Source: Actinomycetota bacterium
Lineage (GTDB): Bacteria > Actinomycetota > Actinomycetes > S36-B12 > UBA10799
Direction: 5' to 3'
Length of the DNA stretch: 45,908 bases
Assembly: GCA_963169255.1 (NCBI GenBank)
Contig: CAUJEJ010000067.1
Location: forward strand, 1 to 45,908
Positions 38,460 to 45,908 of this stretch are shown here, in pieces (position 1 is the first letter of the stretch; each line of letters begins with the position of its first letter). The translations under genes and the position numbers were made by a program. A model generated the notes under the pieces. The model did not search any database, was not told where the DNA came from, and saw only the letters and a program-made list of their open reading frames with translations.

Positions 38460-38933
38460 CTACTTGACCTTCACCTGCATCTGTGACTGCTGCTTGGCAG
38501 AGGTCAGCAGGTAGACAGTGATCTCACCGCCGGGGTCTATCACCGTATTCACACCAGTCAATTCAATGTTGTAACCCGAAGGACTCAACGTGACCGACGG
38601 CTTCGCGCCATTTGGCGGCGCTGGGATTCCGCTGACCTTCGATGTCCCGTTGCGAAGTACGAACCCCGTCGCAACCGGCGAGGTAACTGAAACGATTTCG
38701 CTGTCGATGCCGTTGTTGAGCAGAGTTCCAGTGATGATTCCCTTGCCGTTCTTAGGTTTAGTCATCACCAGGTCAGTCGACGTGAGTCCGCCAGGGGCGT
38801 GGCTCTTCGTCGGGCTCGCAGACTCTGTGGGCGCGAGGTTGTCTGCAGGGTTTGCTTTGTTGCACCCGGCCAGTCCGACGCTAAGTGCCGCCGCACCCAC
38901 GATTAGAGCGGTCACCAAGGTTCGTCGGGCCAT
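38460..38933 (-). CDS. Hypothetical lipoprotein with Ig-like beta domain
   Basis: The signal MARRTLVTALIVGAAALSVGLAGC ends in the lipobox LAGC. After a Pro/Ser/Thr linker comes a beta-rich domain of about 110 residues (IITGTLLNNGIDSEIVSVTSP, GYNIELTGVNTVIDPGGEITVYLL). It resembles cupredoxin- or PCuAC-like Ig folds, but no Met/His copper ligands are visible, so copper binding is not supported. The ATG at 38933 is chosen because GAGGT lies about 9 nt upstream. It is a surface-anchored protein of unknown role. Confidence 0.72.
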   Translation of the reverse strand: MARRTLVTALIVGAAALSVGLAGCNKANPADNLAPTESASPTKSHAPGGLTSTDLVMTKPKNGKGIITGTLLNNGIDSEIVSVTSPVATGFVLRNGTSKVSGIPAPPNGAKPSVTLSPSGYNIELTGVNTVIDPGGEITVYLLTSAKQQSQMQVKVK

Positions 38934-39014
38934 CACAGGTACCTCATCAGTCATCGGAGATCAGATGAGGTGAAAGTACAAGCATTGCGGCAGCCACGTT
39001 GGGCCGAGCGCAGT

Positions 39015-39042
39015 ACAGGAGACCGGTGCACCGGTCTCCTGT
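39015..39042. terminator. Perfect 28-bp palindrome after the sulfur-carrier gene
   Basis: ACAGGAGACCGG and CCGGTCTCCTGT pair perfectly around TGCA, 9 nt past the stop of the minus-strand MoaD-like gene. It is a compact intrinsic terminator for the riboswitch-controlled operon. Confidence 0.8.
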
Positions 39043-39051
39043 CGATACTGC

Positions 39052-39351
39052 CTAGCCGCCAGCTACAGCCGGGATCACGGAGATCTGCGTGCCGGCAGGG
39101 GTTGCGGTAGCAAGCCCTTCAGCGAATCGCACATCTTCGTCGCCCACATACACGTTGACGAATCGGCGCAAAGCACCGTTGTCGTCGAGGATCCGGGTCT
39201 GGATTCCCGCGTAGTTCGCTTCGAGCGCCTCAAGCACACCGGACAGGGTGGCACCGGCGGCCGTGGTCGACGGATCAACCGTCACCTCAGCCTCGCCCCC
39301 TGTGTAGGTGCGCAGGATCGTCGGAATTCGAACAGTTACTTGCCCACTCAT
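39052..39351 (-). CDS. MoaD/ThiS-family sulfur-carrier protein (MetO/CysO-like)
   Basis: A 99-residue ubiquitin-like protein ending in the diglycine tail AVAGG, needed for adenylation and thiocarboxylation. It contains TLSGVLEALEANYAGIQTRI and the conserved FVNVYVGDEDVRF strand. It starts by overlapping the upstream PLP-enzyme stop (ATGA), so the pair is stoichiometrically co-translated. A carrier beside a PLP enzyme under SAM-riboswitch control points to sulfur delivery for methionine. CysO-like delivery to cysteine is the alternative. It is not likely a molybdopterin MoaD, since no moa genes are present. Confidence 0.85.
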   Translation of the reverse strand: MSGQVTVRIPTILRTYTGGEAEVTVDPSTTAAGATLSGVLEALEANYAGIQTRILDDNGALRRFVNVYVGDEDVRFAEGLATATPAGTQISVIPAVAGG

Positions 39352-40622
39352 GCCAAAGCCTCTCGTACGTCAGAAACCTGTGGTCGAATCGTCGCAGTTG
39401 GCCCAACGTGATCGATCACCGCGTCCAGGGTTTTCAAGCCATCACCAGTATTGAGGATGACGGTCTCAGCAGTCGGGTCGAGTTTTCCGCTTGCCAACAG
39501 TTGTTCCAGCGTCGCAAGAACGACGCCGCCTGCGGTCTCCGCGAAGACACCTTCGGTGCGCGCAAGCCGACGGATTCCATCGACAACCTCGTCATCGGAC
39601 ACCGAGCCGATTGCGCCACCCGTTCGACGGATCACGTCGATTGCGTAGGGCCCATCCGCTGGATTTCCGATCGCGAGTGACTTCGCGATCGTGTTGGGAC
39701 GAACGGGGCGAACGACATCAAACCCTGCCTCGAACGCCTGGTAGACCGGCGAGCATCCCGTGGCCTGTGCCCCGAAGATCTTGTACGGCTTATCTTCGAC
39801 CAACCCGAGCGCAATCAGCTCGCGGAACGCTTTGTCGACCTTGACGAGCAGCGCGCCTGAAGCAATCGGGATCACGACCTGATCAGGCAATCGCCAGCCA
39901 AGCTGCTCCGCGATCTCGAACCCCATGGTCTTGGAGCCCTCCGCGTAGTACGGGCGAAGGTTGACGTTGACGAATCCCCAGTCATTTGTGAGCGGGTCGC
40001 CGATAAGTTCCGAGCAGAGGCGATTCACGTCGTCGTAGTTACCCTCGACGGCGAGAAGTTTGCCGCCATAGGTTGCGGTCGTGACGGTCTTTCCATCTTC
40101 CAAATCGTGAGGAACGATGACGACCGAGTTTTGCCCGGCGCGTGCAGCTGCGGCCGCCACGGCGTGGGCCAAGTTGCCAGTGCTCGCGCACGAAAGGGTC
40201 CCGAGCCCGAGGCGCCGCGCTGCACTCTGTGCGACGGCAACGACGCGGTCTTTGAAGGAGTGTGTGGGGTTGCCGCTGTCATCTTTGATCCACAGCGACG
40301 TCATGCCGAGTTCCTCGGCGAGGTTGTGGGCGTGAACGATGCGCGTCCAACCTGGCTGCAGGTTGGGTTCGTCAACGGCGTGCTTGCTGACCGGCAAGAG
40401 CGGGGCGTAGCGCCACAACGAACTAGGGCCCGCCTCAATTTGTTCGCGAGTCACCTCGCCGTAGCTGTAGGTGACCTCAAGCGGGCCAAAGCACTCCATG
40501 CACGCGTATGCCGCACCGAGGCCGTAGTGAGCGCCGCACTCCCGACACACAAGGCCGGTGGCCGGTCCAAAATCGAACTCATCAACCGCCACAACGGGGG
40601 CTGAGAGGTTATCTACTGTCAT
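39348..40622 (-). CDS. Threonine-synthase-like PLP enzyme (probable homocysteine-forming MetM type)
   Basis: A 424-residue fold-type II PLP enzyme. The N-terminal zinc-ribbon-like part has CRECGAHYG and YACMECFGPLEV. The PLP lysine is in DSGNPTHSFKDRVV, and the phosphate loop and asparagine in CASTGNLAHAVAAAAARAG. Family annotation would be ThrC, which makes threonine from O-phosphohomoserine. The SAM riboswitch upstream and coupled sulfur carrier argue that it instead exchanges the phosphate for sulfide to make homocysteine, as I recall has been reported for ThrC homologues in Streptomyces. The ATG at 40622 is used; the ORF-track extension only reads through the riboswitch. Confidence 0.85.
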   Translation of the reverse strand: MTVDNLSAPVVAVDEFDFGPATGLVCRECGAHYGLGAAYACMECFGPLEVTYSYGEVTREQIEAGPSSLWRYAPLLPVSKHAVDEPNLQPGWTRIVHAHNLAEELGMTSLWIKDDSGNPTHSFKDRVVAVAQSAARRLGLGTLSCASTGNLAHAVAAAAARAGQNSVVIVPHDLEDGKTVTTATYGGKLLAVEGNYDDVNRLCSELIGDPLTNDWGFVNVNLRPYYAEGSKTMGFEIAEQLGWRLPDQVVIPIASGALLVKVDKAFRELIALGLVEDKPYKIFGAQATGCSPVYQAFEAGFDVVRPVRPNTIAKSLAIGNPADGPYAIDVIRRTGGAIGSVSDDEVVDGIRRLARTEGVFAETAGGVVLATLEQLLASGKLDPTAETVILNTGDGLKTLDAVIDHVGPTATIRPQVSDVREALA

Positions 40623-40635
40623 CTTGAGGCCTTCC

Positions 40636-40777
40636 CTCATCTGTCCCGGTCGCCGCACTTTGCGGTCCGGGTCGGAATTGGCACCTCTCGTTACTGCGCG
40701 GGTATTGCTACCGCTATGCGCAATGCGGATGGTTGCCGGGGCTTCTTCGGGCCGGTCCCTCTGCCCCTCTGGATGAG
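40636..40777 (-). ncRNA. S-box (SAM-I/SAM-IV type) riboswitch
   Basis: Read on the minus strand it begins CTCATCCAGAGGGGCAGAGG, followed by the core GGACCGGCCCGAAGAAGCCC and CGGCAACC, and later GAGGTGCCAATTCC. These are the invariant S-box blocks. The ends CTCATC and GATGAG form P1, and a C/G-rich P4 hairpin precedes the 3' side. The 3' strand of P1 runs directly into GGGAAGG, the likely ribosome site, 10-14 nt before the start codon. SAM binding would therefore hide it, giving translational control. No terminator hairpin lies between. Confidence 0.9.
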
Positions 40778-40955
40778 CTGTATTCAGTTGTCGAGCAAGT
40801 ACTTTCTTCGATTCGTTCCTATTGTGCCCTTGACGTGGTGCGAACGCCTGTGACTTAGCCAAGAATCGTGACTGAGGTCACCAGCGCCTTGCCTCACGTA
40901 AGTTGGCTGCAACGATAGCGCGAATAACGGTCCATCTGCCAAGGGGGTTTCTCAA
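40778..40955. promoter_or_regulatory. Divergent promoter region of gpgS and the riboswitch operon
   Basis: The 178 bp between the riboswitch and gpgS must hold both promoters. I see no confident -10/-35 pair. No gene is present. Confidence 0.4.
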
Positions 40956-41954
40956 TTGGATGCGCAAGCGATGCAGTTGCTGCACGAGCGCACCAGCCTG
41001 GCTTTGGACTGGCTGGTCGCGGATCTGGTCGAACTCAAGCGAGCCTCGAACACCTCAGTGTCAGTGATTTTGCCCGCGCTCAATGAAGAGGCCACCGTCG
41101 CGACAATCGTTCGACAGATTCGCCGCGAATTGATGGTGCCCAATGGCGTTGCCCTAGTCGACGAGTTGGTCGTTCTGGATTCCGGCTCGACCGATCGGAC
41201 TGCGAAGGTTGCTGCCGCCGCAGGTGCGACTGTGATTCACCGCGATGACGTGTTCCCGAGCCTGCCGACCGTTACCGGCAAAGGTGAGGCGATGTGGCGC
41301 GGAGTCGGTGCTACGACCGGCGAACTGGTGGTGTTTATCGATGCGGACCTCCGATCGTTCTCCACGTCGTATGTCGTGGGGCTGCTTGGTCCGCTTCTGA
41401 CCGATCCCGACGTTCACCTCGTCAAGGCCGTCTATGAGCGCCCACTCGTCGGGGATCGCCAGATCATGCCGGCCGGGGGTGGACGGGTCACAGAACTCGT
41501 CGCCAGGCCCCTGCTCAACCTTCACTGGCCACAACTGGCAGGTGTAATCCAACCGTTGGCCGGGGAGTACGCAGCGCGACGGTCGCTACTGGAACAACTG
41601 CCCTTCTCGTGTGGGTACGGCGTGGACTTTGCCCTACTCATCGACACCGCAGCGATGCACGGGGTGCGAGCGATCGCACAAGTTGACCTCGGCGTGCGAG
41701 TTCACCGGCACCATGACACCGCGCGCCTCGGACGCATGGCTGCGGAGATCATGCACACGGCGTGGACTCGAATCCCGGCACAGTCGCCGGATGGTCTGAC
41801 TGGGCTGGGCAACAGCCTCACGCAATTCGAGCGTGATGCTGACGGTTACCACGTCGCCAAGCACGATATTCCTGATCAGGAACGACCGCCGCTAGCGAAC
41901 CTGCCGGAGTACACCGCGGTAGCGGCGGCGCGCGCGCTGCCGCGTGGATCGTAG
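40956..41954 (+). CDS. gpgS: Glucosyl-3-phosphoglycerate synthase
   Basis: A GT81-type glycosyltransferase that transfers glucose from a nucleotide donor to 3-phosphoglycerate. This is the first step toward glucosylglycerate and methylglucose lipopolysaccharides. Motifs are VSVILPALNEEATVATIV, VVLDSGSTDRTAKVA, the DxD motif in VVFIDADLRSF and the acceptor region VIQPLAGEYAARRSLLEQLP. Length 332 is full. The start is TTG preceded by GGGGG about 8 nt upstream; a later ATG (MQLLHERT) is possible. Its last 63 bp overlap the convergent DUF3263 gene. Confidence 0.93.
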   Translation: MDAQAMQLLHERTSLALDWLVADLVELKRASNTSVSVILPALNEEATVATIVRQIRRELMVPNGVALVDELVVLDSGSTDRTAKVAAAAGATVIHRDDVFPSLPTVTGKGEAMWRGVGATTGELVVFIDADLRSFSTSYVVGLLGPLLTDPDVHLVKAVYERPLVGDRQIMPAGGGRVTELVARPLLNLHWPQLAGVIQPLAGEYAARRSLLEQLPFSCGYGVDFALLIDTAAMHGVRAIAQVDLGVRVHRHHDTARLGRMAAEIMHTAWTRIPAQSPDGLTGLGNSLTQFERDADGYHVAKHDIPDQERPPLANLPEYTAVAAARALPRGS

Positions 41955-42275
41955 GCGCCTCAACCGCGCGACGACCTGCGGTGACTCGTGCATTGCGCGT
42001 GGATCGTCGAGTAACCCGTTCAGAATCTGAAAGTACCGCGTGGGCGTGATACCGAACTGCCGCGTAATCGCGGCTTCCTTCGCACCGGGGTTTGAAAACC
42101 ACTGACGTTCGAAGGCCAAGATTCGTCGGTCGCGGTTGCAGAGGAACTCGGCGCTAGCGTCTGCGCGCACGACTGGGGTGCACCCATGACTCTGTTCAAG
42201 CGATTCCGACTGGTCCCCAGCGGCTTGCTCAGGGACTAGCGGGAGGTCGGTCAGCGAGAGCTGCTGCATCGTCAT
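41892..42275 (-). CDS. DUF3263 family DNA-binding-like protein
   Basis: The C-terminal domain contains RDRRILAFERQWFSNPGAKE and GITPTRYFQILNGLL, then RLRRLRSTRQRARRRYRG. This is the DUF3263 signature, an HTH-like fold with a basic tail, widespread in actinobacteria and of unknown function. The N-terminal 50 residues are variable. The ATG at 42275 is an approximate start that overlaps the upstream channel gene by 47 bp. The 3' end overlaps gpgS by 63 bp on the opposite strand. Confidence 0.78.
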   Translation of the reverse strand: MTMQQLSLTDLPLVPEQAAGDQSESLEQSHGCTPVVRADASAEFLCNRDRRILAFERQWFSNPGAKEAAITRQFGITPTRYFQILNGLLDDPRAMHESPQVVARLRRLRSTRQRARRRYRGVLRQVR

Positions 42276-43047
42276 CTTCGGCCGCCTTCGTTGCACTGGA
42301 CGTTACGTCCACGAGTTGGGATAGCTGGCGCTCGATGTTCGCGAGTCGATGGTGCAGATCTCCGAGGCCCACCTCGGTGTCTTCGCCAGTTTCGTCGTCG
42401 TAGTCGAGCACCTTTGCGGCGATAGTCGCAGTCACGGCAGACAAAAGCGCAATTCCGTTGACGAACAGCGCTACCGCGACGAGTCGGCCGAGCGTCGTCA
42501 CGGGGTAGAAGTCGCCGTAGCCGACGGTCGATACGGTCTCTGTTGTCCACCACAGCGCATCCCCAAGGGAGCGAATATTGGCGCCGGGAGCATCACGTTC
42601 GAAGATCGTCACCAAGACAGCTGCGACAACAATCGTCAGCGTCGTCAAGTACAACGCGTAGATCCTCACGCGGCCGCGGAACTTGCGCTGCGCACCCGTG
42701 GTCATCGTCTTGATGACCTTGCCCAAGAGCAGAATGCGCAGCGGCGGGACCAAGACCGCCAAACCTTGCATCACATTGTGAGTAACGAAGTAGAAGCGGC
42801 GAGTCTCCAAACTGAACCGAACGATGTAGTCGGCAAGGAATGCCATCCAGCTCAGCGTCATCAATTTTTGGCCGATGGCAACGTACTCCGGGGTGCTTGC
42901 TGCGTCGACGACCATGATGAGTCCAACGAGGAACGCCAGGCTCAGCACAAACATCGGGTATTCGGTTAGTCGGTCATACTGCGCGAGCCAGTGTTCGCGC
43001 TTCGTGACCGTCACTGCATCGCTGCCCGCGGGAACTCCCTCACCCAT
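42229..43047 (-). CDS. Voltage-gated-like potassium channel
   Basis: A membrane ion channel with a Kv-like layout. Four hydrophobic segments (YPMFVLSLAFLVGLIMVVDAA onwards) precede the pore with selectivity filter TVSTVGYGDFYPVTTLGR, then TM6 and a short cytoplasmic coil (GLGDLHHRLANIERQLSQLV). No RCK domain is present. The segment VRFSLETRRFYFVTHNVMQG carries the basic residues expected for an S4-like helix. The ATG giving MGEGVPAGS is preferred to the ORF-track start. It diverges from the response regulator by 211 bp. Confidence 0.85.
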   Translation of the reverse strand: MGEGVPAGSDAVTVTKREHWLAQYDRLTEYPMFVLSLAFLVGLIMVVDAASTPEYVAIGQKLMTLSWMAFLADYIVRFSLETRRFYFVTHNVMQGLAVLVPPLRILLLGKVIKTMTTGAQRKFRGRVRIYALYLTTLTIVVAAVLVTIFERDAPGANIRSLGDALWWTTETVSTVGYGDFYPVTTLGRLVAVALFVNGIALLSAVTATIAAKVLDYDDETGEDTEVGLGDLHHRLANIERQLSQLVDVTSSATKAAEDDDAAALADRPPASP

Positions 43048-43258
43048 CCCCCAAGCATCGCGCGGATGGCGGCGAAACCTCCGCATTGCCCACAATGGCG
43101 GCACGTTGCCGCCGAACAGCAACGGTCGAGAAGGAAAGTTCATGCCCCGTGACCAAGGGGCATCTAGGGCATCGGGTGAGCAAACCTGCACGGGGTGCGG
43201 AAATCAGTCGTACAGTGAATGGCCAGGTTTACCCCGGACTTCCCTAGGACGCAGCCCC

Positions 43259-43894
43259 ATGAAGTCGATCGCGCTAGTTGAAGATCACAACCTCGTGCGT
43301 GACGGTTTTGAGCGCCTATTCGCGGGCCAACCCGATCGCACAGTTTCGTGGAGTGGTGCCTGTTTAGACGAATTCATCGCCGCCCTCGACACCGCCGAAG
43401 TGACGGCCGATGTCGCGTTGGTCGACGTCGATCTCAACGGCACAATGGTTGACACCCGTCAGGTCCGGCAGCTGTGTGAACGCGGCGTCGACATCATCAT
43501 CGTCAGCGCCCTCGCGCAGCGGTCGTCAGTTCGCGCGCTGGTTCGCGCAGGCGCTGTTGGCCTGGTAGCGAAGAACGACTCGCAAGACCAACTCGTCGAA
43601 GCTGTTGACACGGTGCTCTCCGGACACCCGTGGATCCCCCATGATCTGGCTGTTGCGCTCGCAGATGCCCCGGAGTCGGAGCGGCCTATGCTCTCGGCAC
43701 GCGAAGAGGAGGTACTCACTCTTTACGCGTCGGGGGCGAAGATCGCCACGGTCGCGCGGCGCCTGAATCTCTCACCGCACACGGTGCAGGACTACCTCAA
43801 GCGAATTCGTGCGAAATTCGCGTCAGTGGGCTCTCCCGCACCCACCCAACTCGATCTACACATACATGCAAGCCGACTCGGACTCCTTGAGTGA
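43259..43894 (+). CDS. LuxR/NarL-family response regulator
   Basis: A 211-residue two-component output protein. The receiver starts MKSIALVEDHNLVRDGFERLF, with the phospho-acceptor aspartate in VALVDVDLNG and the lysine in GLVAKNDSQDQL. The C-terminal LuxR HTH contains LSAREEEVLTLYASGAKIAT and RLNLSPHTVQDYLKRIRAKF. The ORF track's 339-residue version adds 128 upstream codons that run antisense to the channel; the true start is the ATG at 43259. It lies 15 bp upstream of the sensor kinase, an unusual regulator-first order. Confidence 0.92.
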   Translation: MKSIALVEDHNLVRDGFERLFAGQPDRTVSWSGACLDEFIAALDTAEVTADVALVDVDLNGTMVDTRQVRQLCERGVDIIIVSALAQRSSVRALVRAGAVGLVAKNDSQDQLVEAVDTVLSGHPWIPHDLAVALADAPESERPMLSAREEEVLTLYASGAKIATVARRLNLSPHTVQDYLKRIRAKFASVGSPAPTQLDLHIHASRLGLLE

Positions 43895-43909
43895 ACGTCC
43901 GGAACCACT

Positions 43910-45908
43910 GTGAGTGACTTGCGGACCGCGGTGCCATCGTCGAATCCGCGGGGTCAACACACCGCGAGTCGACTGCTGCGGAATGCCCGAAGAATCGCGG
44001 CAGCATTTCTCATTGTCGAGCTGATCCTTGCGGTCATCACCGGGCCCAATGACTTCCGGAACCTGCCATTCGCATACGTCATCCTGGGCCTCGCGATCTG
44101 TGTGTTGTCCTACGTGATTGTCAGGCCCACGCCCAGGCGAGAGATCTGGGTCATGTGCGCAGTGCTTTGCGGCCTTCAACTCGCGAACCTCGCGCCCACG
44201 GATGCCGAACTCGCGGTGTCCACCCTCATCGGATGGGCACGGCTGTCGGGCTGGATGATTGCGCTGAGCTTCAACCTTCGGGAATCGAGCATCGGACTAG
44301 CAATCTCTGGGCTGCTCAATACCGCGATCATGCTGGTGAGCGCGGCGCTAGTAAACGATCTCGGCGACCAATGGAGATCGATTCTCTTAATCTTCGCGGC
44401 CGGGTTTGCGAGCGCGATGGGTTTGGCGAGTGTGTGTGCTGCTGTCGGTCGCGCGGCAAGGTACGAGGATGCAGCGGCGCAAGCCCGGCTTGACTCGCAA
44501 CGATCAATCGTGGCAACCAGAACGCGCCGCGATGAGATCAACCGCATCAGTTGGGCTCTACACGACACCGTGGTCAATACCTTGTACGCGCTAGCAAACG
44601 GGGTGCACTCCAGCCAAGTCGAAGCCCTCAAGCAGCGCTGCGCCAACGATGTTCGTGCTGTTCGGCGATGGCTCGCAGCACCTGCGGTCCCTGACAACGC
44701 GACGTATACCTCTGCCGGCATCGCGCGTTGGCTGCAGATCGAAGGTGAGACCCGGGGCCTCACGATGAACGTCCACCACGATGGTGGCAACGGCGTGGTT
44801 AACCAGGATGCGCTAGAGGCGACGTTGGGAGCTGGCAGGGAAGCCCTGGTGAACGCCACCAAACATGCGACCACAGCAACCGTCACCGTCACTGTCGCCT
44901 TGTCTGCAGCACGACTCAACATCGTGATTCGCGACGACGGGCCCGGGTTCGACGTCGCGTCGACTCGGATGCGTGGCATTGAAACATCCATCTCCGAACG
45001 CTGCCAACGAGCCAATGTGGACGCACGGCTCACGTCGAGGCCAGGTGCTGGCACCACCTTGACAATGAACTGGGCATCCGAGTTCCCGACGTCGCAGCGC
45101 GCTTCCAGTTCGGCCTGGTCTGCTGACGCGTCGCGTCTTCGCGCGGGAGTCCGAACCGCGACCACCGCCACTGTCTACTGGCTGCTCGCGCTCAGCTTTG
45201 CCCCGATTCTCGCGAGCGATGGCAGGGAGGAGTTCTTCCTCCGGCTCGCGGGCTGGCTTCCGCTCGCAGCACTCAGCCTCGTGACGGCGAGGTCCATGCG
45301 ACGTGGCACTGCCGCTTGGCCACCGACGTACGCCCTGATCGGTGCCACATCTGCGTGGGCGACTTACACCTACGCCGCTGCCCCGGGCGAGACCCTCGGC
45401 ACAATCGACGGATGGGCCTACACGCCCGGGCTTGTGGCGATGGCGGTGGTTGCAGCGACGGCACAAAGGCTGATCTGGCTCATGTTCGTATGGGCATGTG
45501 GCGTCGTGGGTCTCCTCATCGCGATGGGTCCACGCGCAGCCGATCTCCTATCGGCTGACCCCACAACAGCCATCACGTTGTTGAACATCGCGCCAGTCTT
45601 GGTGCTGTTCTGGTCAATACACCGATTTGCTGGCGGAAGTATCGCTGCCCGGGAGTTCCACGAACACGCGGAGAGCGTGCTCCTACTCGACGAGGAACAA
45701 GTCCGCGCGGCTTCACGCATCGAGCGGTTGCAGTTCGCGGACTCGCTCATCCTGCCGTTCCTATCAAAGGTGGCTGACGGGACACTCGACTCACAAACCG
45801 CGGAATGCCGCGAAGCCGCCCGTGACCTTGAGAGTTTGGCGCGATCGATTCTGTCGATTCCAGAGTCAGGGCCACGCCTCGAGGCGATGCTTGCGCGACT
45901 GAGCCACC
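43910..45908 (+). CDS. Two-module membrane sensor histidine kinase (partial, missing from ORF track)
   Basis: The frame is open from a GTG at 43910 to the window end (666 codons, no stop), so it was not listed. Module 1 has five or six transmembrane segments, a HisKA_3-like helix with the phospho-histidine in SWALHDTVVN, and a HATPase domain (GREALVNATKHA, IRDDGPGFD, RPGAGTTLTM). Module 2 adds another set of membrane helices from about residue 410 and a helical segment (ARDLESLARSILSIPESG) without an obvious histidine. This repeats the architecture in degenerate form and probably continues past the edge. It pairs with the upstream regulator. Confidence 0.85.
   Translation, partial: MSDLRTAVPSSNPRGQHTASRLLRNARRIAAAFLIVELILAVITGPNDFRNLPFAYVILGLAICVLSYVIVRPTPRREIWVMCAVLCGLQLANLAPTDAELAVSTLIGWARLSGWMIALSFNLRESSIGLAISGLLNTAIMLVSAALVNDLGDQWRSILLIFAAGFASAMGLASVCAAVGRAARYEDAAAQARLDSQRSIVATRTRRDEINRISWALHDTVVNTLYALANGVHSSQVEALKQRCANDVRAVRRWLAAPAVPDNATYTSAGIARWLQIEGETRGLTMNVHHDGGNGVVNQDALEATLGAGREALVNATKHATTATVTVTVALSAARLNIVIRDDGPGFDVASTRMRGIETSISERCQRANVDARLTSRPGAGTTLTMNWASEFPTSQRASSSAWSADASRLRAGVRTATTATVYWLLALSFAPILASDGREEFFLRLAGWLPLAALSLVTARSMRRGTAAWPPTYALIGATSAWATYTYAAAPGETLGTIDGWAYTPGLVAMAVVAATAQRLIWLMFVWACGVVGLLIAMGPRAADLLSADPTTAITLLNIAPVLVLFWSIHRFAGGSIAAREFHEHAESVLLLDEEQVRAASRIERLQFADSLILPFLSKVADGTLDSQTAECREAARDLESLARSILSIPESGPRLEAMLARLSH

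Noticed and set aside
40623-40862. 80-codon N-terminal extension of the ThrC-like protein
   Set aside because: It is translation of the riboswitch; the family starts at the ATG at 40622.
42875-43258. 128-codon N-terminal extension of the response regulator
   Set aside because: It runs antisense to the channel gene, and the receiver domain begins exactly at the ATG at 43259.
44176-45171. 331-residue minus-strand ORF in the track
   Set aside because: It is antisense to the sensor kinase, which has clear HisKA_3 and HATPase motifs. The minus frame has no recognisable domain.

Overview
The window comes from a high-GC actinobacterium. Signs of this are frequent GTG/TTG starts, GC-rich third positions, and actinobacterial families: DUF3027, DUF2530, DUF3263, GpgS, IdeR, a mycobacterial-type XPB helicase with its partner, and a TmsA/TmsB pair. 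The grouping citA, serC, DUF3027, xpb with its partner and cspB recalls the mycobacterial Rv0861c-Rv0889c neighbourhood. The grouping groEL, MoaD-like, thrC-like recalls Streptomyces. Genus cannot be fixed by eye.

Region 1 (1-2345) looks like the end of an integrated element. It holds an edge-truncated ORF, an IS3-family insertion sequence with matching ends, a short AlpA/excisionase-like ORF running into the IS, and a 3' fragment of a tRNA-Arg(CCT) that would be the right attachment site.

Region 2 (2419-15981) is chromosomal metabolism: endonuclease VIII, an FAD oxidoreductase, a membrane-anchored esterase, OsmC, a DHA2 drug exporter, an amidohydrolase, a tmsA-tmsB operon for 10-methyl fatty acids, a membrane acyltransferase, GalE and a PECR-like reductase. 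Region 3 (16081-21054) holds a secreted NlpC/P60 peptidase with a structured leader, diverging from a four-gene run ideR, photolyase, ParA and a lysine-rich putative DNA-binding protein.

Region 4 (21110-32824) carries citrate synthase, serC, small envelope proteins, DUF2530/DUF3027, the XPB helicase operon, a cold-shock protein and a YceI protein. A lipoprotein ORF reads through a perfect 24-bp palindrome into antisense serC. Region 5 (32921-38954) has transport and envelope genes, a DUF559 protein, and groEL with two CIRCE operators upstream and duplicated repeats at its 3' end.

Region 6 (39015-45908) is the most informative. An S-box SAM riboswitch precedes a threonine-synthase-like PLP enzyme overlapping a MoaD/ThiS sulfur-carrier gene, which points to methionine (homocysteine) rather than threonine synthesis. 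Then come gpgS, DUF3263, a potassium channel, and a LuxR-type response regulator followed by a very long two-module sensor kinase that runs off the window and is missing from the ORF track.
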